A stretch of DNA of 64,000 bases, taken from an uncultured Alistipes sp. (GTDB lineage Bacteria > Bacteroidota > Bacteroidia > Bacteroidales > Rikenellaceae). Under the pieces are notes generated by a model. That model did no database searches, was not told the DNA's origin, and saw only the letters and a list, made by a program, of their open reading frames with translations. The translations under genes were made by a program, and so were the position numbers. Positions 17,856-27,096 of this stretch are shown piece by piece (the first letter of the stretch is position 1; every line of letters begins with the position of its first letter). The stretch spans positions 124,001 through 188,000 of the forward strand of contig CALUNL010000002.1 of NCBI GenBank assembly GCA_944322005.1, written 5' to 3'.

Positions 17856-20810
17856 ATGGAAAAACTGTTCCTTGTCGATGCCTACGCATTGATTTTCAAG
17901 TACTACTACGCCTTCATGGGGCGTCCGATGCGGAATCGGGCGGGGATGAACACATCCATCGTCTTCGGCTTCACGAAGTTCCTGCGCGACATCCTCAAGC
18001 GCGAGCGTCCGCACCTTCTGGGGGTGGCGTTCGACCCTGCCGGAGGCTCGTTCCGCAACGAGATATATCCCGAATACAAGGCCAACCGTCCGGCCACGCC
18101 GGAGGACATCATCACCTCGGTGCCATACGTGAAGCGCATCGTCGAGGCGATGTGCATCCCGATACTGGAGGTCCCGGGCTTCGAGGCCGACGACGTCATC
18201 GGCACCCTTGCCTTCCGGGGCTCGGAGGCGGGCTACGACGTCTACATGGTGACGCCCGACAAGGACTACGGGCAGCTTGTGGGCGAACGCCGCAGCATCT
18301 ACAAGCAGAAGGGCGACGGCATCGAGATAGTCGACAGTGAGGCCATACGCGCGAAATACGGCATCGACGACCCGTTGCTGGTGCGCGACATCCTTGCGCT
18401 GTGGGGCGATGCGTCGGACAACATCCCGGGTGTCCCGGGCATAGGCGAGAAGGGTGCATGCCGCCTCGTACAGCAGTGGGGCAGCGTGGAGAACATCCTC
18501 GGGAACGTGGATAAAATCGGCGGGAAGGCGGGTCAGAACATCGCCGCCTCGGGCGAACGCCTGCGTCTGGCCAAGACGCTGACCAGCATCCGGCTCGACG
18601 TGCCGGTGCCGTTCGAACCGGAGAACCTCGCCGTATGCGCACCGCGCATCGATCTTCTGCGTGCGCTCTTTGCGGAGCTCGACTTCAAGTCGTTCCTTGC
18701 CGACATCAACAACATGGCCCCTCCGGAGGCGGACGACGCTCCGCGCCAGGCCGAACAGTACCAGCTTGCCAACATGGCGCGCGCCAAGTCGGCCGCGTCG
18801 CGCAAGGCGGCCATGGCCGGCCAGAGCTCGCTTTTCGGGGAGATGCCGCTTCCGTCGCAGGAGCCGTTGCGGGCCGATTCGGCGGAGCCGTCGGAACAGG
18901 CCGACCTCTTTGCGTCCGTACCGGCAGCCGTAGTGGATGCCGGCGGGGAAGAGGCGGGAGAAGGGCCTGCGGAGACGGTACAGATGGATAACATAAACAC
19001 CGTCGCGCACGATTACCGCATCGTCCGCAACGGCGACGAATTGCGCCGGGTGGTGGAGGAGATCGGGGGCTGCGACTGCTTCTGCTTCGATCTGGAGACC
19101 ACGGGTTTCGACATGTTCCGCGACCGCATCGTGGGTCTCTCGCTCGCCGTGCGTCCGCACGAGGCGTGGTATGTGCCGTTTTCGGCCCCGGGCCGCGACC
19201 GCAACGCCGTCGAGGAGGAGTACGCCGCGATACTGCGTCCGCTGTTCGGGAACGAAGGCATCGACAAGGTGGGACAGAACATGAAGTTCGACATCCTCTT
19301 CCTTGAGGGCATAGGTGTAGGCGTCCGCGGCCGCAAGTGGGACACGATGCTGCTGCACTACCTTCTGGATGCGGAGGCGCGTCACGGCATGGACTCCCTT
19401 GCGGAGCGCTACCTCGGCTACTCGCCGATTCCGATTTCGGCGCTCATAGGCCACGGAGCCAAACAGCTCACGATGGATATGGTGGGCGTGGATCGTGTCG
19501 CCGAATATGCTGCGGAGGATGCCGACATCACGCTGCAGCTCTACCATGCGCTGCGCCCGAAGGTCGAGCAGGAGGGTCTGACGGGTCTCTATACGGAGAT
19601 CGAGGAGCCGCTCATCGACGTGCTGGCCGATATGGAGCGCACGGGCGTGAGGGTAGACTGCGGACTGCTTGCGGCCTACTCGTCGGACCTCGGGTCGAAA
19701 CTCTCGGCGCTTGAGGCGAAAATCCGCGAGGCGGCGGGCGAGCCGACGCTCAACGTCAATTCGAGCCGCCAGCTGGGCGAGCTTCTCTTTGCGAAGATGC
19801 GTATCGCCGAGAAGCCGAAGATGACCCGCACCAAGCAGTTCTGCACCGACGAGGAGTACCTTCAGAGCTTCGCCCACAAGTACGAAATCGTCGACCTGAT
19901 ACTCGAATACCGCGGAGTGAAGAAGCTCCTTTCGACATATGTCGATGCGCTGCCGCAGCTGGTGAACCCGGTTACGGGGCGTATCCATACATCCTACAAC
20001 CAGGCCGTGACGGCCACGGGCCGCCTCTCGTCGGCCAACCCGAACCTGCAGAACATCCCGATTCGCGAGCAGATGGGGCGCCCAATCCGCGAGGCATTCG
20101 TGCCGGGCGAGGGTGAGCGGCTGCTTCTGTCGGCCGACTATTCGCAGGTCGAGCTGCGTATCATGGCCCACCTGAGCGGCGACGAGTCGCTGCGCGAGGC
20201 CTTCATGCACGGCGAGGACATACACGCGGCCACCGCGGCGCGCATATTCGGCAAGCCGATAGGGGAGGTTACGCAGGAGGAGCGCCGCCGCGCCAAGACG
20301 GCCAACTTCGGCATCATCTACGGCATCTCGGCCTTCGGCCTGAGCCAGCGTCTCGACATACCGCGTGCGGAGGCCAAGGCGCTCATCGAGGGTTATTTCG
20401 CCTCCTATCCGGGTGTGAAGGAGTATATAGAGCGCGTTACGGAGCAGGCGCGTCGCGACGGCTATGTCACGACGCTGTTCGGCCGGCGCCGCTACCTGGC
20501 CGACATCGACTCGCGCAACGCCAATGCGCGGGCCTTCGCCGAGCGCAATGCCGTCAATGCCCCGATACAGGGCGGTGCGGCCGACATCATGAAGATAGCG
20601 ATGATACGCGTGTGGCGCCGACTGCGCGAGGAGGGGCTGCGCTCGAAAATCATACTGCAGGTGCACGACGAAATCGTGCTCGACATGCCGGCTTCGGAGC
20701 GCGACCGCGTGGAGGCCATCGTCCGCCGGGAGATGGAGCATGCGGCGGAGCTGACTGTGCCTCTGGTTGTGGACTGCGGCGTCGGCCGCAACTGGCTCGA
20801 GGCCCATTGA
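17856..20810 (+). CDS. polA: DNA polymerase I with intact 5' nuclease and proofreading domains
   Basis: Repair and Okazaki-fragment polymerase, 984 residues (E. coli 928). Residues 1-290 are the 5' nuclease: VDAYALIFKYYYAF, GFEADDVIGTL and TPDKDYGQLV carry the metal ligands. A linker of about 80 residues rich in Ala, Glu and Ser follows. The 3'-5' exonuclease (from about residue 390) keeps its DEDDy residues: FDLETTGFD, KWDTMLLHYLLD and YAAEDADITLQL, so proofreading should be active. Polymerase motifs are SADYSQVELRIMAHL (A, near residue 764), RRRAKTANFGIIYG (B) and QVHDEIVLD (C, near residue 940). The gene starts a possible three-gene run with the phosphatase and the DeoR-type regulator. Confidence 0.98.
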   Translation: MEKLFLVDAYALIFKYYYAFMGRPMRNRAGMNTSIVFGFTKFLRDILKRERPHLLGVAFDPAGGSFRNEIYPEYKANRPATPEDIITSVPYVKRIVEAMCIPILEVPGFEADDVIGTLAFRGSEAGYDVYMVTPDKDYGQLVGERRSIYKQKGDGIEIVDSEAIRAKYGIDDPLLVRDILALWGDASDNIPGVPGIGEKGACRLVQQWGSVENILGNVDKIGGKAGQNIAASGERLRLAKTLTSIRLDVPVPFEPENLAVCAPRIDLLRALFAELDFKSFLADINNMAPPEADDAPRQAEQYQLANMARAKSAASRKAAMAGQSSLFGEMPLPSQEPLRADSAEPSEQADLFASVPAAVVDAGGEEAGEGPAETVQMDNINTVAHDYRIVRNGDELRRVVEEIGGCDCFCFDLETTGFDMFRDRIVGLSLAVRPHEAWYVPFSAPGRDRNAVEEEYAAILRPLFGNEGIDKVGQNMKFDILFLEGIGVGVRGRKWDTMLLHYLLDAEARHGMDSLAERYLGYSPIPISALIGHGAKQLTMDMVGVDRVAEYAAEDADITLQLYHALRPKVEQEGLTGLYTEIEEPLIDVLADMERTGVRVDCGLLAAYSSDLGSKLSALEAKIREAAGEPTLNVNSSRQLGELLFAKMRIAEKPKMTRTKQFCTDEEYLQSFAHKYEIVDLILEYRGVKKLLSTYVDALPQLVNPVTGRIHTSYNQAVTATGRLSSANPNLQNIPIREQMGRPIREAFVPGEGERLLLSADYSQVELRIMAHLSGDESLREAFMHGEDIHAATAARIFGKPIGEVTQEERRRAKTANFGIIYGISAFGLSQRLDIPRAEAKALIEGYFASYPGVKEYIERVTEQARRDGYVTTLFGRRRYLADIDSRNANARAFAERNAVNAPIQGGAADIMKIAMIRVWRRLREEGLRSKIILQVHDEIVLDMPASERDRVEAIVRREMEHAAELTVPLVVDCGVGRNWLEAH

Positions 20811-20853
20811 TGCGGAAACACACATAACACATACCTGAAACCTTTAACTGAAA

Positions 20854-22188
20854 ATGATGAGACGTACACTTTTCTTTACAACGGCGCTTCTGCTGCTCCT
20901 CTCGACGCTTGCCGCGTCGGGACAGGCTCTGCGCGACGAGATTGCGGCCGACCCGACCAAGGCGTGCGGCGTCTACCGCCTCTATCCCGACACCTTTGCG
21001 GAGGGGACGCCCGTCCCGGAGGGATACGAGCCGTTCTACATCTCGCACTACGGACGCCACGGTTCGCGGTACATACTCCGCAACCGGAAGTTCGACAATA
21101 TCCTGAAGGAGTTCCGCGAGGCATCGGCCGCCGGTGAGCTCACCCCGCTGGGGAAGGATGTCCTCGGCCGCCTGGAGCGCGCCGCCGTGGTCTGCGAGGG
21201 CCGCGCGGGCGAACTTACGCCGCTGGGACAGCGCCAGCACCGTGCCATTGCGCGCCGCATGTACGCCTCCTATCCCGGGATCTTCGGACACAATCCCCGC
21301 ATAACGGCCGTGTCGACCGTCTCGCCGCGCGTGATAATGAGCATGGCGGCCTTCACCTCGGAGCTCTGGAGGTGCGATGCCGGACTCGACATCACGCTCG
21401 ACACCGGAACCCCGTACATGCCGTACCTGAACCCTTACACGCCGTACAATGTCGACTGGCTGGTCAGGAAGATAGATGCCCAGCGCTATCCCGTCGGCGA
21501 GTGGGTCGAGGGGTGGCGCGACTTCGTGCGCCGCAACGTTCCCGTCGGCCGCCTTACGGCATCGCTCTTCACCGGTGAGCGCGCGGAGCGCCTTGCCGGG
21601 GATACGGACTTTGCGATGAGCCTCTACAAGTGCGCCGCGAGCCTTCCGGGAACCCCGAGCGGTGAGCGGCTGTGGGATATCTTCACCATGGACGAGCTCT
21701 ACGGGCTGTGGAGGGCCAACAACATGGTGTTCTACTATGAGAAGGGCCCTTCGGGCATCGACGGCGGATTCCTGGACGGTGCTGCCGCACCGCTTCTGAA
21801 GGATTTCGTGGACGATGCCGCGGAGTGCGTGGCGGAGGGAAAGCCGGCGGTTACGCTGCGCTTCGGCCACGACGGCGTCATCATGGGCCTGCTCAACTGC
21901 ATGAAGGTGCGCGGATGGTGCGAGAAGGCCGCCTCGATGGAGGAGATAGAGGTGCTGTGGCACGACTTCGACATCCCGATGGCATCGAACCTGCAGTGGG
22001 TGTTCTACCGCAATGCGGCGGGGGATGTGCTGGTGAAGATGCTGCTCAACGAGCAGGAGATCGAGTTCCCGCTCGAGAGCGACACGAAGCCGTACTACCG
22101 CTGGAGCGATGTCGAGGCCCTTTACCGGGGGATTCTCGCGGAGTCGTACTACGACTTCGGCCGCGGGTGCGGTACCGGCGCGAAGTGA
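20854..22188 (+). CDS. Histidine-acid-phosphatase family protein, phytase/MINPP-like
   Basis: A 444-residue secreted phosphatase of the branch-2 histidine phosphatase superfamily. The signal peptide ends near SGQALRDEI. The catalytic RHGxRxxx motif is YGRHGSRYI (about residue 69), and the proton-donor His-Asp is in RFGHDGVIM (about residue 338). Gut Bacteroides have related periplasmic enzymes (MINPP type) that degrade phytate, usually with HAE rather than HD in the second motif, so the exact substrate is open: phytate, sugar phosphates or other phosphomonoesters. It lies 43 bp after polA, and no sugar or phosphate transporter is adjacent. Confidence 0.85.
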   Translation: MMRRTLFFTTALLLLLSTLAASGQALRDEIAADPTKACGVYRLYPDTFAEGTPVPEGYEPFYISHYGRHGSRYILRNRKFDNILKEFREASAAGELTPLGKDVLGRLERAAVVCEGRAGELTPLGQRQHRAIARRMYASYPGIFGHNPRITAVSTVSPRVIMSMAAFTSELWRCDAGLDITLDTGTPYMPYLNPYTPYNVDWLVRKIDAQRYPVGEWVEGWRDFVRRNVPVGRLTASLFTGERAERLAGDTDFAMSLYKCAASLPGTPSGERLWDIFTMDELYGLWRANNMVFYYEKGPSGIDGGFLDGAAAPLLKDFVDDAAECVAEGKPAVTLRFGHDGVIMGLLNCMKVRGWCEKAASMEEIEVLWHDFDIPMASNLQWVFYRNAAGDVLVKMLLNEQEIEFPLESDTKPYYRWSDVEALYRGILAESYYDFGRGCGTGAK

Positions 22189-22250
22189 ATGAAACCAATG
22201 GCGGAGGGTGGGTGTGCCCGGCCGCCGCAAACAGATAAAAACATAAAGTC

Positions 22251-23024
22251 ATGTTAAGTATTGCAGAGAGGCATAAGTATATCCTCGACAAGCTGGAGAA
22301 GTACGGATTCATCCGTATCACCGACGTGGCCGACGAGCTGAAGGTCACGAAGGTCACCATCCGCAAGGATGTGAAGATTCTGGAGAGCAAGGGTTTGCTC
22401 TATAAGGTGCACGGCAGCGCGAGACTGGCGAATCCGCATATCGCCGACCGCGACCTTATGACCAAGAGTTCGCTCAACCGCGAGGCGAAGCACAACATCG
22501 CCGCGAGGGCGGCACAGCTCATCACCGACAACGACTCGATCATGATTTCGGCCGGTTCGACGACCTACGCCCTTGCGGAGGAGATCCGCAACACGATGCC
22601 GAACAAGTCGCTCAACGTCGTTACGCCGTTCCTGAAGGTTTCGGCCCTGCTGAACGAGATGGAGAACATACAGGTGGAGCAGCTCGGCGGCCGCGTCTAC
22701 AAGAAGTCGTTCGCCACGCTGGGCGAGAGTGCCAACCTGTCGCTCTCGAACATCGTCTGCTCGAAGTTTTTCGTGGGTGTGGACGGCATCGACCCCGATT
22801 TGGGCGTAACGACCTCCACCATCGAGGAGGCGCAGCTGTCGCAGCGCATGATGAACGCCTCGTCGAAGACGGTTGTCCTGGCCGACTCGTCGAAGTTCGG
22901 ACAGCACGGCTTCGGCCGCATCGCGACGCTCGAGGATATCGACATCATCATCACCGACAGCGACATCTCGCCCGAGATGCGCAAGATCGTCGAGGATGCG
23001 GGTGTCGAGCTGATAACCGTCTGA
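22251..23024 (+). CDS. DeoR-family transcriptional regulator, possibly GlpR-like
   Basis: A 257-residue regulator. The N-terminal helix-turn-helix (AERHKYILDKLEKYGFIRITDVADEL, with VTIRKDVKILE as recognition helix) is followed by the DeoR C-terminal sugar-phosphate sensor, seen in ISAGSTTYALAEEI (about residue 100), FVGVDGIDPDLGVTT (about residue 175) and VLADSSKFG. It is convergent with glpD 275 bp away; GlpR, the DeoR-type repressor responding to glycerol-3-phosphate, often neighbours glpD. That assignment is inferred from the neighbour only. Confidence 0.9.
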   Translation: MLSIAERHKYILDKLEKYGFIRITDVADELKVTKVTIRKDVKILESKGLLYKVHGSARLANPHIADRDLMTKSSLNREAKHNIAARAAQLITDNDSIMISAGSTTYALAEEIRNTMPNKSLNVVTPFLKVSALLNEMENIQVEQLGGRVYKKSFATLGESANLSLSNIVCSKFFVGVDGIDPDLGVTTSTIEEAQLSQRMMNASSKTVVLADSSKFGQHGFGRIATLEDIDIIITDSDISPEMRKIVEDAGVELITV

Positions 23025-23195
23025 CCGTACCGAGCCGGAAGGGTTCCGGCACGATGTGATTTAGCCGTCGGCGGCGGTCCCGGATGCGGGCCGCCGTCGG
23101 CGGCATGTGTTTTCATGCGGGCATGTTGCGGATTGCGGAAGGGGCGGGTGTGTGCGGTTGCCGGCCGTTCATGGCCGGTGCGGTGCAAAAAAGTG

Positions 23196-23225
23196 GAGGG
23201 ACGGAGGCTCAGACCTCCGTCCCTC
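23196..23225 (-). terminator. Terminator of glpD
   Basis: A 12-bp stem (GAGGGACGGAGG / CCTCCGTCCCTC) with a short loop. On the minus strand it is followed by CCACTTTTTTG, so it ends the leftward glpD transcript. Confidence 0.85.
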
Positions 23226-23298
23226 TCATTCCCAGTCCTGCGGCTGACGGCAGCCGGCCGCAGGGGGTGTGTATGGGAATTGTGTGCAGGTTTTATGG

Positions 23299-24864
23299 TT
23301 ATGCTATGAAATAGTGCGACGAGAGTTCGGTGAAGCTCTTGACCTGTTCGTCGATCCACGCCTTGTCGCGGCCGAGTTCGGCGGCCATGATTTCGGCTAC
23401 GCGCGGTGCGGCCTTCTGGGCCTCGCGGGCGTCGACGAAGAGGAGTCTCACGCGGCGTGCGAGCACGTCGTCCACCGTAAGGGCCATCTCCTCGCGTACG
23501 GCCCATACCACTTCGGCCTCCGTGTAGTCGAACTTCTCGGAGAGCTTGCGGCCCAGTGCCGGATTCTCCTTGATGAGCTCGTAGATCTTCGGCTCGTCGG
23601 AACCGTATACGTACATGTGGTCCGAAAGGTCAGGGTTCGGGCGGTATCCGTGGATGCGGAGGTGGCGGGTTACGCACTTGCGCTTCTCGATCTTGCCGAG
23701 CTTTATGGCCTTGTCGATGGTATCCTCGGCCATCTTGCGGTACGAGGTCCACTTTCCTCCGGTTATGGTTATCAGGTCGTTGTCCGAAACGATGATCTTG
23801 TGGCTTCGCGAAACCTCCTTCGACTTCTTGCCCTCCTTCTTAGGCGCTGCGAGCGGACGCTGGCCTGCGAATACCGACACGATGTCGGCTCGGGTAGGGG
23901 CAGGGTTCATGTAGAGGCCTGCGGTGTTGAGGATGAACTCGATCTCCTCGTCGAGCGGACGCGGTTCGCTCTCCGGAGTCGGGCGCTGGATGTCGGTCGT
24001 TCCGACAACCACCTTGTCGTGCCAAGGCACGGCGAAGAGTACGCGGCCGTCCGAGGTCTTCGGAACCATTATGGCGTAGTCGCTCTGGAGGAACTTCATG
24101 TCGAGCACCAGGTGTACGCCCTGCGACGGTACGACCATCTTCGGCATGTTCGGCTCGTCCATCTGCATCACCTCGTCGACGAAGATTCCGGCGGCGTTGA
24201 TTACGGCCTTTGCCTTTACGGTGTACTCGCGTCCCGAGAGCAGGTCGCGTGCTACGACTCCGCTGCACTTGCCCTTCTCGTCGTGGAGCACCTTCTCGAC
24301 GGCCATGCGGTTGATTGGCACTCCGCCCTGCTCAACGCAGGTCTGGGCGAGGTTGCATGCCATTCTGGCGTCGTCGAACTGTCCGTCGTGGTATACTATA
24401 CCGCCCTTCAGTCCCTTCGGGTTGGAGGTCGGCAGGTACTTCATGACGGTCTTCGGGGTGATGAAGCGCGAGCGGCCGTATCCGAATCCGAACGAGAGGA
24501 TGTCGTAGAAGGTCAGTCCGCAGAAGTAGAGGAAATTCTCCCAGTAGCTGTAGTTCGAGATCACGAACGCCTGGTCCTTCACCAGGTGCGGCGCGTTGCG
24601 CTTCATTATGCCTCTCTCGTGGAGCGCCTCACGGACGAGGTCGACCTCGAGTTTCTGGAGGTAGCGCACTCCGCCGTGCACGAGCTTCGTCGAGCGGCTC
24701 GAAGTACATTTCGCGAAGTCCTCGCGTTCGAACAGTGCCACGCTGTATCCGCGCGATGCGGCATCGACAGCGCATCCGAGTCCGGTGGCACCGCCACCTA
24801 CGACAACAACGTCCCAAACCTTGTCGGCGTTGTCGAGTTGCTTAAGAAGAGATTCCCTTTTCAT
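23299..24864 (-). CDS. glpD: FAD-dependent glycerol-3-phosphate dehydrogenase
   Basis: Oxidises glycerol-3-phosphate to dihydroxyacetone phosphate and passes electrons to quinone at the inner membrane. The 521-residue protein opens with an FAD dinucleotide-binding fold, VVVVGGGATGLGCAVDAASRG (Gly-rich part GGGATGLG near residue 25), then the DAO-family signature SSRSTKLVHGGVRYL near residue 55. VINAAGIFVDEV lies near residue 210 and ITGGKWTSYRKMAED near residue 364. A well-formed promoter (TTTG, 20 bp, TACTTTTG) precedes it and a strong terminator follows, so it is a single-gene unit. A DeoR-type regulator is convergent with it. Confidence 0.95.
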   Translation of the reverse strand: MKRESLLKQLDNADKVWDVVVVGGGATGLGCAVDAASRGYSVALFEREDFAKCTSSRSTKLVHGGVRYLQKLEVDLVREALHERGIMKRNAPHLVKDQAFVISNYSYWENFLYFCGLTFYDILSFGFGYGRSRFITPKTVMKYLPTSNPKGLKGGIVYHDGQFDDARMACNLAQTCVEQGGVPINRMAVEKVLHDEKGKCSGVVARDLLSGREYTVKAKAVINAAGIFVDEVMQMDEPNMPKMVVPSQGVHLVLDMKFLQSDYAIMVPKTSDGRVLFAVPWHDKVVVGTTDIQRPTPESEPRPLDEEIEFILNTAGLYMNPAPTRADIVSVFAGQRPLAAPKKEGKKSKEVSRSHKIIVSDNDLITITGGKWTSYRKMAEDTIDKAIKLGKIEKRKCVTRHLRIHGYRPNPDLSDHMYVYGSDEPKIYELIKENPALGRKLSEKFDYTEAEVVWAVREEMALTVDDVLARRVRLLFVDAREAQKAAPRVAEIMAAELGRDKAWIDEQVKSFTELSSHYFIA

Positions 24865-24917
24865 GGCTTTATCTTTTTGTTTGTTGCTTGCAGAGTATGA
24901 ATCTTTCGATTACGACA

Positions 24918-24949
24918 CAAAAGTAAACTATTTTTTGATTGAAAACAAA
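24918..24949 (-). promoter_or_regulatory. Promoter of glpD
   Basis: On the minus strand TTTG (24946-24949), a 20-bp spacer and TACTTTTG (24918-24925) match both Bacteroidetes promoter elements. The predicted leader is about 50 nt. Confidence 0.8.
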
Positions 24950-25002
24950 GAAATCGTCAGAAAAATGAAAAAATAGTTATGAAAGGGCGTTGAATGAAAT
25001 TA

Positions 25003-25030
25003 AAAACGGCCTGTGGAATCAGGCCGTTTT
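25003..25030 (-). terminator. Terminator downstream of the iron alcohol dehydrogenase
   Basis: AAAACGGCCTG pairs with CAGGCCGTTTT around TGGAAT, flanked by A and T runs. It lies 65 bp past the dehydrogenase stop. Confidence 0.8.
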
Positions 25031-25094
25031 GTTGTTTTGCGGATAAAATGGAAATAAATGGAAACAAAAGTAAAAAATCGTGCCGCGCGGGCGT

Positions 25095-26273
25095 TTATTC
25101 CGCCATTCGATATATTTTCTCCATCTCCGCGCGCCCGAGGCGGAGCAGTCCGCCGACGGTATGGCTGTCGCCGTCGCTGCACTTGTCGGCCATCTCGGCG
25201 ATCTCGGCATCGGTAGGCCGGCGCCCGATGAGTTCGCTTATCGATACCGGCATCCCGAGCGACCGGAAGAAGCGCTCGACGGCCGCGATTCCCTCTTCGG
25301 CGATCTGTTCCTGCGTGCCCGTTGCATCGACGCCCATGACGTTGACGGCCAGGCGTGCGAAGCGTCCCGCGTCGCGGTGCATGACGTATCGCGCCCAGCT
25401 TCCCCACAGGGCGGCGAGACCGGCACCGTGTGCCACGTCGAACATTCCGCTCAGCTCGTGTTCGAGCTTGTGCGTCGCCCAGTCGCCCGAGTTGCCGCAT
25501 CCGGTGAGCCCGTTGTGCGAGAGTGCGCCGGCCCACATTATCTGTGCGCGGTGGAGGTAGTCGTCGGGATGTTCGAGCACCTTCGGCGCGCTCTCGATGA
25601 CGGTGCGCAGCAGCGCCTCGGCCATGGAGTCGGTGAGCGGCATGTCGGCCTCGGTGCCGAAGTAGCGCTCGAAGGTGTGCATCATTATGTCGACGGCGCC
25701 GCAGGCGGTCTGGTATGGCGGCAGGGTGAAGGTGAGTTCGGGGTTCATCGCGGCGAAGCGGCAGCGCGAGATGTCGTTTCCGTAGCCGCGCTTGAGGCCC
25801 GTCGCCTCGTCGGTTATCACCGAGCTGTTGCTCATCTCGCTGCCGGCGGCGGGGATTGTCGGCACGGCACCCACGGGCAGCGCCTTCACGGCCTTCGCCC
25901 GTCCGGCGTAGAAGTCCCACACGTCGCCCCCGTACGGCACGCCGTAGGCTATGGCCTTGGCCGAGTCGATGACGCTTCCGCCGCCCACGGCCAGCAGGAA
26001 GTCGACGCCCTCCCTGCGGCAGAGCTCGATTCCTTCGCGGACCTTGCCCACGCGCGGGTTCGGCACCACGCCGCCGAGAGAGATGTGTTCGATTCCGGCC
26101 TCGTCGAGCGACCGCTCCACGCGGGCTATCAGCCCCGACCGTACGGCGCTTCCGCCTCCGTAGTGTATGAGTACGCGGCGGCCTCCCGCCTCCCTTACGA
26201 GTTCGCCCGTGCGCAACTCGGCTCCGCGTCCGAAGAGGACCTTCGTCGGAGCGTAATAGATGAAATCCTGCAT
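25095..26273 (-). CDS. Iron-containing alcohol dehydrogenase (BDH/YqhD type)
   Basis: A 392-residue cytoplasmic NAD(P)-dependent dehydrogenase of the group III family. The start at 26273 gives MQDFIYYAPTKVLFGRGAE, the standard opening of butanol-dehydrogenase-like members; the frame continues upstream, but a promoter box intervenes. The nucleotide-binding GGGSVIDSAKAIA is near residue 95. Metal ligands are likely in CGAVDIMMHTFERYF (Asp and His, about residue 195) and VAHGAGLAAL (about residue 268), plus a His in the inserted GDWATHKLEHEL. Its natural substrate (aldehydes or butanol-type fermentation products) cannot be told from sequence. It is flanked by terminators, so it stands alone. Confidence 0.92.
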   Translation of the reverse strand: MQDFIYYAPTKVLFGRGAELRTGELVREAGGRRVLIHYGGGSAVRSGLIARVERSLDEAGIEHISLGGVVPNPRVGKVREGIELCRREGVDFLLAVGGGSVIDSAKAIAYGVPYGGDVWDFYAGRAKAVKALPVGAVPTIPAAGSEMSNSSVITDEATGLKRGYGNDISRCRFAAMNPELTFTLPPYQTACGAVDIMMHTFERYFGTEADMPLTDSMAEALLRTVIESAPKVLEHPDDYLHRAQIMWAGALSHNGLTGCGNSGDWATHKLEHELSGMFDVAHGAGLAALWGSWARYVMHRDAGRFARLAVNVMGVDATGTQEQIAEEGIAAVERFFRSLGMPVSISELIGRRPTDAEIAEMADKCSDGDSHTVGGLLRLGRAEMEKIYRMAE

Positions 26274-26297
26274 GGCTTCCGAATTTTTGTTATGGTA

Positions 26298-26305
26298 CAA
26301 ATTTA
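26298..26305 (-). promoter_or_regulatory. -7 promoter box of the iron alcohol dehydrogenase
   Basis: TAAATTTG on the minus strand ends 24 bp before the chosen ATG. No -33 box at normal spacing. Confidence 0.45.
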
Positions 26306-26351
26306 GCCAAAATCCGCGACAATTCCCGTCTGCCGCGCCACGAAAAAGCGA

Positions 26352-26375
26352 AGCCGCACGGATTTCCGTGCGGCT
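26352..26375 (-). terminator. Terminator of the PepSY-like gene
   Basis: AGCCGCACGG pairs with CCGTGCGGCT. On the minus strand a run of five T lies just beyond the stem. Confidence 0.75.
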
Positions 26376-26401
26376 TGCGTGAGGTCTGCCCTCCGGCGGC
26401 A

Positions 26402-26845
26402 TCAGTCGTCGATGTCGATGAGGTTGTACTTGAGGTCGAACGTCAGTTCGAGGCCGTTGGTGATCTTCACCTCGATGTCGCGGCGGTCGCGGTCGATCTT
26501 TACGACCTTCACGTCAGGGTAGTTGGCGCTGATGTAGGCCGCGATCTGCGCAGGTACCACCTCGGCCGGTACGGTCGAGTACTTGCAGTCTATCTCCTTC
26601 CAGCTTCCGTCCTTGAAGAACTCGACCTTCGAGCCGTTGGTGAAGACCACGTCGTAGGTGGTGTCGAAGAATCCGCTGTCCTCCTTGGCGTAGGCCACCT
26701 TCTCTGCCGGGAAGTGCTTGCCGATGAACTCCTGTGCGGCCTGCGGCAGCTGGTTTACGGCTATCGGACGGTCGTTGTCGGCATAGGCGGTTCCGGATGT
26801 CAGGGCGGCTACGGCCGCGATTGCGATGATGATGTACTTTTTCAT
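26402..26845 (-). CDS. PepSY-like periplasmic protein (PF11396 type)
   Basis: A 147-residue exported protein. A signal peptide (MKKYIIIAIAAVAALTSGTAYA) is followed by two repeats of the PepSY-like fold: residues 28-80 (LPQAAQEFIGKHFPAEKV, then VVFTNGSKVEFFKDGSW) and residues 85-147 (VPAQIAAYISANYPDVKV, ending in LTFDLKYNLIDIDD). Such proteins are common in Bacteroidetes beside two-component systems, and here the sensor kinase and response regulator lie directly upstream on the same strand, 251 bp away. It is probably a target or a modulator of that system. No catalytic residues are evident. Confidence 0.88.
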   Translation of the reverse strand: MKKYIIIAIAAVAALTSGTAYADNDRPIAVNQLPQAAQEFIGKHFPAEKVAYAKEDSGFFDTTYDVVFTNGSKVEFFKDGSWKEIDCKYSTVPAEVVPAQIAAYISANYPDVKVVKIDRDRRDIEVKITNGLELTFDLKYNLIDIDD

Positions 26846-26889
26846 GGTTTTCTCTTTTTTTTGTTGTTATTGTATGTTCGTTGTCTTTA

Positions 26890-26952
26890 TTTCACAGTGC
26901 AAAGTTCGCGCTCGATTGTGAAACGAATTTGAAATATGGTTTTTTTGTGAAA
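26890..26952. repeat. TGTGAAA motif set upstream of the PepSY-like gene
   Basis: TTTCACA at 26890-26896 faces TGTGAAA at 26917-26923, and a second TGTGAAA lies at 26946-26952, in the 250 bp between the sensor kinase gene and the PepSY-like gene. A weak -7-like GAACTTTG (minus strand) lies between the first two. They may be response-regulator sites. Confidence 0.35.
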
Positions 26953-27096
26953 TTTTTTTTTGCCGGAGTCACTTTTTCCCGTTTCGGCTGCGGCGTAGGC
27001 ATGCATCGGCCGCCGGCCTTGCGTACACGAATGCAGACGGCGCCCGGAAAGGCACCGTCATTTATATTATATGTATCGGCCGGTATGGCCGTGGAG

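Noticed and set aside
17670-20825. Open frame of about 1050 codons opposite polA
   Set aside because: polA shows every expected motif in the other direction; the antisense frame is a consequence of GC-rich codon use.
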